Assembly (NCBI GenBank): GCA_003154135.1
Contig: PMCN01000240.1
Coordinates: forward strand, 558 to 12,106
Reading direction: 5' to 3'
DNA length: 11,549 bases
DNA from: Acidimicrobiaceae bacterium
GTDB lineage: Bacteria; Actinomycetota; Acidimicrobiia; Acidimicrobiales; Ilumatobacteraceae
Below are positions 6,297 through 11,549 of the stretch, in pieces. Below the pieces are notes generated by a model. That model saw nothing but the letters and a program-made list of their open reading frames with translations. It was not told the DNA's origin and made no database searches. The translations under genes and the position numbers were made by a program. The stretch's first letter is position 1, and the number at the start of each line of letters is the position of its first letter.

Positions 6297-6786
6297 ACGC
6301 CGACCCGAGTCGGCGAGCGACGTCCAACGCTCTGCAGATCGCGTCGCCGCGCTCCGCGCCTCGCGGGCCGCGTCGCGCTCCAAGCCCGCGCAAGCGGCGA
6401 AGATCCTCACCGTCGGCATCAGCACCTCGCTGGTCCTGGGCATCGTGAGCTACCTGGGCGACTCGGCCCGCGCGCAGGCGCAGGCAAAGGCGCAGGTGCA
6501 GGCCCAGGACGATGCACAGGCCGAGGCCGACGCGGCCGCAGCGGCCGCTGCCGCCGATGCCGCTGCGCGTGCCGCCGCGATGAGCACGACCACGACGACC
6601 GCGACAACGAACACGACAATGCGAGCGCCCGGCACCACGGTTCTGCTGCCGTCGGGGCTGCCGGCCCCCACCCTGCCCGTCGTCGCAGTCACGCTGCCGC
6701 CGGTGTCGGTCGCCAAGGCGCCCGTCGTCACCACCGCGAAGAAGAAGAAGCGCGCGGCCTCCACCACGCGCACGTCCAGTCCCTAG
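6289..6786 (+). CDS. Single-pass low-complexity membrane protein, function unknown
   Basis: This 165-residue protein starts at the ATG that overlaps the end of the previous gene by 8 nt. The frame is open further upstream, but that part is a shadow of the previous gene. A basic, Arg-rich cytosolic N-terminus (1-37) precedes one membrane helix at about 38-56. Then come an Ala/Gln/Lys/Asp repeat-like segment (about 59-98) that may form a helix or coiled coil, a Thr-rich run (about 99-110), a Pro/Val-rich stretch, and a Lys-rich patch KKKKR (151-155) near the C-terminus. Topology is probably N-in with the low-complexity part outside. It looks like a tether or spacer between membrane and cell wall. 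No catalytic motif is seen. Tight packing between the secreted protein and the di-haem membrane protein suggests all three work together. Confidence 0.65.
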   Translation: MTERRPESASDVQRSADRVAALRASRAASRSKPAQAAKILTVGISTSLVLGIVSYLGDSARAQAQAKAQVQAQDDAQAEADAAAAAAAADAAARAAAMSTTTTTATTNTTMRAPGTTVLLPSGLPAPTLPVVAVTLPPVSVAKAPVVTTAKKKKRAASTTRTSSP

Positions 6787-6789
6787 AGT
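6784..6789 (+). promoter_or_regulatory. Candidate internal -10 box TAGAGT containing the upstream stop codon
   Basis: TAGAGT is followed by 6 nt and the GTG at 6796. Its first three bases are the TAG stop of the preceding gene. It may give the ferric-reductase-like gene its own leaderless transcript in addition to cassette read-through. Confidence 0.45.
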
Positions 6790-6795
6790 CGTGCC

Positions 6796-7380
6796 GTGCA
6801 GCCCCAGTTGATGTGGTGGGTGGCCCGTGCCACGGGCATGGTGGCCGGCATGCTGCTCGTGGCCAGCGTGGTGTGGGGCGTGCTGTTCACCACCCGGGCG
6901 CTTCGACCCATCGATCGGCCGGCATGGCTGCTCGCCATCCACCGCTGGGTGAGCGGTCTGGCATGTGTGGGCATCGTGATCCACGTGCTGGCCCTGGTGG
7001 CCGACAACTTCGTGCACTTCGGCTGGAAGGAGGTGTTCCTGCCCGGCGGTTCGTCGTGGCGACGGTGGCCGGTGGCCATCGGTGTCGTGGCGATGTACCT
7101 GCTCGCCCTGGTGCAGGGCACGTCGCTGCTCATGCAGCGCATGCCGCGCCGCACGTGGAAGTTCATCCACTACTTCAGCTACCTCGCGGTCTGGCTCGCC
7201 AGCCTCCACGGCGCGCTGGCCGGCACCGATGCCTCGAATCGCGTCTACCAGGTGGTGGCCATCGGCCTCACGGCGCTGGCGATGGCGGCCGCGATCACCC
7301 GTGTCGTGGTGGGCACCAGCCGGCAACAAGCGGCCAACCGTGCCGCAGCACGCCAGCAGGTGGGGGCCGGTCGCAGCTAG
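6796..7380 (+). CDS. Ferric-reductase-like transmembrane (di-haem b) protein
   Basis: This 194-residue integral membrane protein has about five helices, near 7-31, 45-70, 92-113, 122-141 and 149-172. Two histidine pairs, H49/H63 and H125/H138, sit on helices 2 and 4 with 13 and 12 residues between them. That is the bis-haem arrangement of the ferric reductase/NADPH oxidase/YedZ (MsrQ) membrane domain. It lacks the FAD- and NAD(P)H-binding domains of full ferric reductases, so it must receive electrons from another protein or from quinol. It starts with GTG 9 nt after the previous stop, with no Shine-Dalgarno sequence. Its stop overlaps the stop of the convergent hydrolase gene. A role in passing electrons across the membrane to an outer partner is inferred; the two preceding extracytoplasmic proteins are candidate partners. 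No msrP-like gene is present here. Confidence 0.8.
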   Translation: MQPQLMWWVARATGMVAGMLLVASVVWGVLFTTRALRPIDRPAWLLAIHRWVSGLACVGIVIHVLALVADNFVHFGWKEVFLPGGSSWRRWPVAIGVVAMYLLALVQGTSLLMQRMPRRTWKFIHYFSYLAVWLASLHGALAGTDASNRVYQVVAIGLTALAMAAAITRVVVGTSRQQAANRAAARQQVGAGRS

Positions 7381-8612
7381 TCGAGCAGGGCCTGGTACAC
7401 CAGCTGCTTGAGCTGGCTGCGGATCGGGTGCACGCTGCTCGGCAGCAACTGCGTGAAGAAGGTCACCGTCAGGTCGTCGACGGGGTCGATCCAGAACGCC
7501 GTGCTCGCTGCGCCGCCCCACGCGTACTCGCCGACGTTCCCCGGTACGCGGCCCTTCACGGGGTCGATGGTCACGCTCACGCCCAGCCCGAACCCCACGC
7601 CGTCGAACGTGGTCTCCGAGAACAGCGGACGGCCGAAGCCGGTGAGGTCGGTGTTGTCGGGCAGGTGGTTGCTCGCCATGTACTCGACGGTGCGCGGCGA
7701 CAGGATGCGCACCCCGTCGAGCTCGCCACCGTTGGCCAGCATCTGCACGAAGCGTTGGTAGTCGTGCGCCGTGCTCTGCAGGCCGCCGCCGCCCCCCAAG
7801 AACGCGGGGGGACGCAACGCGGCATCGCCCATCGGGTCGAGCGCAACGGCCTGCTTGGTGGCCGGGTGGGCGCCGTACAGCTTCGCGACCCGTGCGTGGT
7901 TGGCCTCGGGCACGTGCCACGTGGTCTCGTGCATGCCCAACGGATCGAGCAGGCGGGTGCGCATCAGCTCGTCGAGCGGCTGGCCGCTCACCACCTCCAG
8001 CACGCGGCCCAACACGTCGAGTCCCATCGAGTAGTTCCACTCTGTCCCGGGCTGGAACAGCAGCGGGAGACCGGCGAGCGCGTCGCACACGCCGGCAAGG
8101 TCTTTGCCGGGCGGGCTCCCCCACTCGAAGCCGGCGCGGCGGTACAGCTCGTCGACCGGATGGGCGTACATGAACCCGTAGGTGAGGCCGCTCGTGTGCG
8201 CGAAGAGCTGCCACAGGCGCAGCGTCTGCACGATGGGGTCGAGCACCGGTGACGTGACGCTTCCCGAGCGCCACACCTTGGTGTCGCGGAACGACGGGAT
8301 GTACTCGTGCACGGCGTCGTTGAGCTCGAAGGCGCCCTCCTCCCAGAGCTGCAGCGCGAGCACTGCGGTGATGGGCTTGGTCATCGAGTAGATGCGCCAG
8401 ATGGTGTCGGCCTCCACCGGCAGCCCGGCCCCCATGTCGCGCATGCCCGCGGTGCTGTGATGCACCACGAGGCCGTGGCGGGCCACCACGACCTGCCAAC
8501 CGGGCAGGCGACCGTCGTCGATGTAGCGCTGGAAGTGTCGGTCGATGCGGGCGAGGCGCTCGCTCGACATGCCCACGGCTTCAGGTTCGGCGTGCAGGTC
8601 CAATGCGTTCAT
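7377..8612 (-). CDS. Serine hydrolase of the class C beta-lactamase/esterase fold
   Basis: This 411-residue protein belongs to the beta-lactamase-related family that includes EstB-like esterases and D-aminopeptidases. The nucleophile motif SMTK has S76 and K79. Y194 in EWNYSMGLDVLG is the second-motif tyrosine, with YSM in place of YxN as in many esterase-like members. WGGAAST (365-371) stands in for the KTG box. HTSGLTYG (139-146) is also typical. There is no signal peptide, so the enzyme is probably cytosolic and more likely an esterase or transesterase than an antibiotic-resistance beta-lactamase. The start ATG has TATCGT 6 nt upstream and no Shine-Dalgarno sequence. Its stop overlaps that of the convergent membrane protein gene. 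The substrate cannot be told from sequence. The longer antisense frames over this gene are shadows. Confidence 0.9.
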   Translation of the reverse strand: MNALDLHAEPEAVGMSSERLARIDRHFQRYIDDGRLPGWQVVVARHGLVVHHSTAGMRDMGAGLPVEADTIWRIYSMTKPITAVLALQLWEEGAFELNDAVHEYIPSFRDTKVWRSGSVTSPVLDPIVQTLRLWQLFAHTSGLTYGFMYAHPVDELYRRAGFEWGSPPGKDLAGVCDALAGLPLLFQPGTEWNYSMGLDVLGRVLEVVSGQPLDELMRTRLLDPLGMHETTWHVPEANHARVAKLYGAHPATKQAVALDPMGDAALRPPAFLGGGGGLQSTAHDYQRFVQMLANGGELDGVRILSPRTVEYMASNHLPDNTDLTGFGRPLFSETTFDGVGFGLGVSVTIDPVKGRVPGNVGEYAWGGAASTAFWIDPVDDLTVTFFTQLLPSSVHPIRSQLKQLVYQALLD

Positions 8613-8615
8613 GGC

Positions 8616-8636
8616 CGGACGATAGCCAGCCGTCCG
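8616..8636. repeat. Inverted repeat CGGACG-N9-CGTCCG over the hydrolase promoter
   Basis: Six-base arms at 8616-8621 and 8631-8636 flank nine bases. The left arm overlaps the -10 box of the hydrolase gene (8619-8624), and the whole repeat lies in the 64-bp divergent gap. It is a possible repressor operator; short arms in high-GC DNA also arise by chance. Confidence 0.35.
8619..8624 (-). promoter_or_regulatory. Candidate -10 box TATCGT for the leaderless hydrolase gene
   Basis: On the minus strand TATCGT is followed by CCGGCC and the ATG at 8612. The expected first transcribed base is the A of the start codon. Confidence 0.55.
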
Positions 8637-8664
8637 ACGCGCCCTCGGGTCGTGGCCGGGCGCG

Positions 8665-8670
8665 TACTCT
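8665..8670 (+). promoter_or_regulatory. Candidate -10 box TACTCT for the leaderless kbl-tdh operon
   Basis: TACTCT is followed by CAGTGC and the ATG at 8677. No Shine-Dalgarno sequence precedes kbl. It is divergent from the hydrolase box, 40 bp apart. Confidence 0.55.
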
Positions 8671-8676
8671 CAGTGC

Positions 8677-9867
8677 ATGCGTACCGCACTACTGGCCGAC
8701 CTGCAGCGGCGCACCGCCGCGCTGGAGGACGACGGTCTGTTCAAGCACGAGCGTGTCATCGCCTCACCGCAGACCGCCCACATCGAGCTCGCCGACGGCA
8801 GTCGGGTGCTGAACCTCTGCGCGAACAACTACCTCGGCCTCGCCGACCATCCGGCGTTGGTGGAGGCCGCAGCGCAGGGAGTGCACGATCACGGCTTCGG
8901 CATGGCATCGGTGCGCTTCATCTGTGGCACGCAGAGCGTGCACAAAGAGCTCGAGTCGCGGATGTCGGCGTTCCTCGGCACCGACGACACCATCCTCTAC
9001 GGCTCCTGCTTCGATGCCAACGGAGGTCTCTTCGAGACCATCCTCGACGAGGCCGACGTGGTGATCAGCGACTCGCTCAACCACGCGTCGATCATCGACG
9101 GCATCCGGCTCAGCCGGGCGCAGCGCATGCGCTACTCGAACAACGACATGGCCGAGCTCGAGCAGTGCCTGAAGGATGCCGCCGGCGCTCGTCACCGGTT
9201 GGTCGCCACCGACGGCGTGTTCTCGATGGACGGCGTGCTGGCCGACCTGCCCCGCATCTGCGACCTGGCCGAGCAGTACGACGCGATGGTGATGGTCGAC
9301 GATTCGCACGCCGTCGGCTTCATGGGCGAGCACGGCCGCGGCACCCACGAACTGCACGGTGTGATGCACCGCGTCGACATCATCACCGGCACGCTCGGCA
9401 AGGCTCTCGGCGGCGCCAGCGGTGGGTACACCAGCGGTCCCCGCGAGGTGATCGACTGGTTGCGCCAGCGCTCTCGCCCGTACCTCTTCAGCAACAGCCT
9501 CGCGCCGATGATCGCCTCCACCACGCTGCGCGTGCTCGACCTGCTGGAGGCGGGCGACGAGCTGCGCCGCCGGCTCGATCGCAATGCCGAGCGCTTCCGC
9601 GCGGGCATGAGCACAGCGGGGTTCACGCTCGCCGGCGCGGGCCACCCGATCATCCCGGTGATGCTCGGCGACGCGAAGGTGGCCGGCGAGATGGCTGCCC
9701 GGTTGTTGGGTGAGGGACTGTACGTGACCGCGTTCTCGTACCCTGTGGTGCCGCAGGGCAAGGCTCGCATCCGCACCCAGATGTCCGCGGCGCACACCGA
9801 CGCCGACATCGACATGGCGGTCGATGCCTTCGTCCGCGTGGGACGAGCGATGGGAGTGGTGCGATGA
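8677..9867 (+). CDS. kbl: Glycine C-acetyltransferase (2-amino-3-ketobutyrate CoA ligase)
   Basis: This 396-residue PLP enzyme of the alpha-oxoamine synthase family cleaves 2-amino-3-ketobutyrate with CoA to glycine and acetyl-CoA, the second step of threonine degradation. The PLP lysine is K242 in TGTLGKALGGASGGY. D208 and H211 in VDDSHAVGF and H136 in SDSLNHASIIDGIRL are the cofactor-contacting residues. Length is close to the E. coli enzyme (398). The immediately following tdh gene overlaps its stop (ATGA) and supplies its substrate. This context favours Kbl over its relatives BioF and HemA. It is probably dimeric and cytosolic. The ATG start is supported by the TANNNT box 6 nt upstream. 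Confidence 0.96.
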   Translation: MRTALLADLQRRTAALEDDGLFKHERVIASPQTAHIELADGSRVLNLCANNYLGLADHPALVEAAAQGVHDHGFGMASVRFICGTQSVHKELESRMSAFLGTDDTILYGSCFDANGGLFETILDEADVVISDSLNHASIIDGIRLSRAQRMRYSNNDMAELEQCLKDAAGARHRLVATDGVFSMDGVLADLPRICDLAEQYDAMVMVDDSHAVGFMGEHGRGTHELHGVMHRVDIITGTLGKALGGASGGYTSGPREVIDWLRQRSRPYLFSNSLAPMIASTTLRVLDLLEAGDELRRRLDRNAERFRAGMSTAGFTLAGAGHPIIPVMLGDAKVAGEMAARLLGEGLYVTAFSYPVVPQGKARIRTQMSAAHTDADIDMAVDAFVRVGRAMGVVR

Positions 9868-10889
9868 GAGCACTGGTGAAGGCACGACGCGAGCCAGGTC
9901 TGTGGTTGCAGGACGTCCCCATTCCGACGGCCGGCGACGGCGAGGTGCTCATCCGGGTGCGCAAGACCTCCATCTGCGGTACCGACCTGCACATCCACCA
10001 CTGGGACGCGTGGGCACAGGCCACCATCCCCGTGCCGATGGTGGTGGGTCACGAGTTCATGGGCGAGATCGCCGAGCTCGGTGCCGGCGTGCAGGGCCTC
10101 GAGGTGGGTCAGCGCGTCGCCGGCGAGGGTCACGTCACGTGCGGGCACTGCCGCAACTGCAAGGGCGGCAGGCGCGAGTTCTGCCACAACCACACCGGTG
10201 TCGGTGTCACACGGCCCGGCGCCTTCGCCGAGTACATCGTCATCCCCGCACAGAACGTGTTCGTCGTGCCGCCGCACATCTCAGACGACGTGGCCGCCGT
10301 GCTCGACCCGTTGGGCAACGCCACGCACACGGCGTTGCGGTTCGACGTGGTGGGCGAGGACGTGATCATCACCGGCGCCGGTCCCATCGGGGTGCTGGCC
10401 GCGGCCATCGCGCGCCACATCGGTGCGCGCCACGTGGTGGTCACCGACATCAATCCCTACCGACTGGCCATGGCGGCAGCACACGGGGCCAGCCGCGTGG
10501 TCGACGTGCGCACCGAGCAGCTGGCCCCGGTGATGGCCGAGCTCGGGATGACCGAGGGGTTCGACGTCGGGCTCGAGATGTCGGGCGCCGAATCGGCGTT
10601 CAACCAGATGCTCGACTCGATGAACCACGGCGGCCGCATCGCGGTGCTCGGCATCCCTGCCGGACCGATGACGCTCGAGATCAACGATGTGATCTTCAAG
10701 GGCCTCGAGATCCAAGGCATCTACGGCCGGCGCATCTTCGAGACCTGGTACAAGATGGCGGCCATGCTGCAGAGCGGCCTCGACATCAGTGGCATCGTCA
10801 CCCATCGCCTGCCCGCCGAGCAGTTCGCCGACGCGTTCGACGTCGTCGGCCGTGGCGAGTGCGGCAAGGTCATCCTCGACTGGTCCTAG
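9864..10889 (+). CDS. tdh: L-threonine 3-dehydrogenase (zinc, NAD-dependent)
   Basis: This 341-residue medium-chain dehydrogenase is the same length as the E. coli enzyme. It oxidises L-threonine to 2-amino-3-ketobutyrate with NAD+. The catalytic zinc site is C38 in SICGTDLH with H63-E64 in GHEFMGE. The structural zinc is held by C93, C96, C99 and C107. The Rossmann motif GAGPIG is at 171-176, with D195 at the end of the next strand favouring NAD+. DPLGNATHTAL (148-158) matches the family's DPFGNAVHTAL. Its ATG overlaps the kbl stop and GGGAG at 9852-9856 lies 7 nt upstream, so coupled, Shine-Dalgarno-driven translation is likely. With kbl it forms a complete threonine-to-glycine route. A sorbitol-type dehydrogenase is unlikely given this context. 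Confidence 0.96.
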   Translation: MRALVKARREPGLWLQDVPIPTAGDGEVLIRVRKTSICGTDLHIHHWDAWAQATIPVPMVVGHEFMGEIAELGAGVQGLEVGQRVAGEGHVTCGHCRNCKGGRREFCHNHTGVGVTRPGAFAEYIVIPAQNVFVVPPHISDDVAAVLDPLGNATHTALRFDVVGEDVIITGAGPIGVLAAAIARHIGARHVVVTDINPYRLAMAAAHGASRVVDVRTEQLAPVMAELGMTEGFDVGLEMSGAESAFNQMLDSMNHGGRIAVLGIPAGPMTLEINDVIFKGLEIQGIYGRRIFETWYKMAAMLQSGLDISGIVTHRLPAEQFADAFDVVGRGECGKVILDWS

Positions 10890-10902
10890 GGCGAGCGGCG
10901 GG

Positions 10903-10908
10903 TAACGT
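10903..10908 (+). promoter_or_regulatory. Candidate -10 box TAACGT for the leaderless last gene
   Basis: TAACGT is followed by CGACTC and the ATG at 10915, with no Shine-Dalgarno sequence. It sits in the 25-bp gap after tdh, so the last gene may be transcribed separately from kbl-tdh. Confidence 0.5.
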
Positions 10909-10914
10909 CGACTC

Positions 10915-11549
10915 ATGTTCCGTCGGCACAAACCCATCGTGGTGCCGGTGGTGGAGGCGCCGCCCACACCGGTGGTGCCGCGGGTGGAGGTCGACCCGTA
11001 CCTCGGCAACGAGCGCGCACGTGTGCTGCACCGAGCCGCACTCGACGGGCAGATCGGCGCGCTGGGCCCGCTGCTGCAGGCGGCCATCTCCCCCGCGGAG
11101 CGCATCTGGCTCATCAGCGTGCTGGCCACCGACACGCGACTCGGCGACACGTTGCGCACCTGGTCGCGTGCGCAGCCGATGTCGCTCGATGCCGCGTGCG
11201 CAGCCGGCGCGTCGCTGGTCGTGCAGGCCGGCGAGCTCGACGACCTGTCCGGGGTCGAACTGCTCCGTGAGGCCGATCGCACGTTGCTGCAGGCGTCGTC
11301 GCTCGGACCGTCGTCGCCCACGCCGTGGGTGTGGCTGCTCCACTCGGGACGCGCGCTGCGCATCTCCACCCACGAACTGCGGCTGCGGTACGACCATGCG
11401 GTGCGCGATCAGCCCGTGTCGTTCGATGCCGCGTCAGCGCTGCTGCTGGGGGTGTCGCCGCGGGCGTCGGGCAGTCGCGACGAGATGTTCGAGTTCGCAC
11501 GATCGGCAGCGGGTGGCGCGCCGGGCGGCTCGGTGCTGCACGTGCTGCC
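10915..11549 (+). CDS. Actinobacterial helical protein of unknown function, C-terminus beyond window
   Basis: The frame is open from the ATG at 10915 to the right edge (211 complete codons). After a basic start (MFRRHKP) and a Pro/Val-rich segment to about residue 26, the protein is almost all helical: LGNERARVLHRAALDGQIGALGPLLQ is the start of what looks like a run of helical-repeat pairs. Later pieces such as PTPWVWLLHSGRAL and SRDEMFEFARSAAGGAPGGSVLHVL resemble actinobacterial hypothetical proteins with a DUF4034-like or TPR-like layout, but this is recall, not a search. No signal peptide, membrane helix or catalytic motif is seen. It lies 25 bp after tdh with its own TANNNT box. A link to threonine catabolism is not supported. 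Confidence 0.6.
   Translation, partial: MFRRHKPIVVPVVEAPPTPVVPRVEVDPYLGNERARVLHRAALDGQIGALGPLLQAAISPAERIWLISVLATDTRLGDTLRTWSRAQPMSLDAACAAGASLVVQAGELDDLSGVELLREADRTLLQASSLGPSSPTPWVWLLHSGRALRISTHELRLRYDHAVRDQPVSFDAASALLLGVSPRASGSRDEMFEFARSAAGGAPGGSVLHVL

Noticed and set aside
5529..6443. A minus-strand frame spanning the divergent gap and the secreted protein gene
   Set aside because: It crosses both promoters and the strong Shine-Dalgarno sequence at 5656-5661, and its translation is low-complexity Gly/Arg/Val.
6464..6584. Ala/Gln repeat region of the single-pass protein as a DNA repeat or CRISPR-like array
   Set aside because: The repetition is irregular at DNA level, lies in frame in a coding region, and has no spacer-repeat structure.
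6190..8499. A 769-codon open frame on the minus strand
   Set aside because: It is in a different frame from the hydrolase and runs antisense to the cassette genes. Its translation is Arg/His/Gly-rich without domains, typical of shadow frames in high-GC DNA.
7377..8612. Serine hydrolase as an antibiotic-resistance beta-lactamase
   Set aside because: It has no signal peptide, a YSM second motif and WGG in place of KTG, which point to the esterase-like branch.
8764..9885. A 373-codon open frame antisense to kbl
   Set aside because: The opposite strand encodes a canonical Kbl with all PLP motifs; the frame is a codon-bias shadow.

Overview
The window is high-GC DNA (very roughly two-thirds G+C by eye) with dense gene packing, GTG starts, gaps mostly under 65 bp, and actinobacterial-type gene families. 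An actinobacterium is the best reading, possibly of the Acidimicrobiia; the class is a guess. No tRNA, rRNA, CRISPR array, insertion sequence or phage gene is visible. I also see no convincing hairpin-plus-U-tract terminator.

Layout. Positions 1-1717 hold three minus-strand genes: a phosphoglycerate mutase (gpmA), a stand-alone cyclic-nucleotide-binding protein, and the N-terminus of a membrane Fe-S oxidoreductase that runs off the left edge. A divergent M14 zinc carboxypeptidase-like gene occupies 1763-3424. It converges on a minus-strand two-component system (OmpR-type regulator then histidine kinase, ATGA overlap, 3473-5532). Divergent from the regulator is a plus-strand cassette at 5667-7380: a secreted or anchored Ser/Thr-rich protein with a His/Asp-rich tail, a single-pass low-complexity protein, and a ferric-reductase-like di-haem membrane protein. 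A minus-strand serine hydrolase of the beta-lactamase fold (7377-8612) converges on the cassette. Divergent from it is a threonine catabolism operon, kbl-tdh (8677-10889), followed by an incomplete gene of unknown function.

How the genes work together. Tdh oxidises L-threonine to 2-amino-3-ketobutyrate and Kbl cleaves that with CoA to glycine and acetyl-CoA, so this operon is a complete two-step pathway. The two-component system sits back to back with the redox-like cassette across a 134-bp gap that carries helically phased TTGG repeats just upstream of a -10 box. Control of the cassette by that system is a reasonable inference.

The strongest pattern outside the genes is in the start regions. 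Seven of the ten genes not overlapped by an upstream gene have a TANNNT box ending exactly 6 or 7 nt before the start codon and no Shine-Dalgarno sequence, which is the signature of leaderless transcripts. The internal genes tdh and the kinase gene do carry Shine-Dalgarno-like sequences, as does the first cassette gene. The best candidate for an undescribed system is the three-gene cassette with its divergent two-component system.
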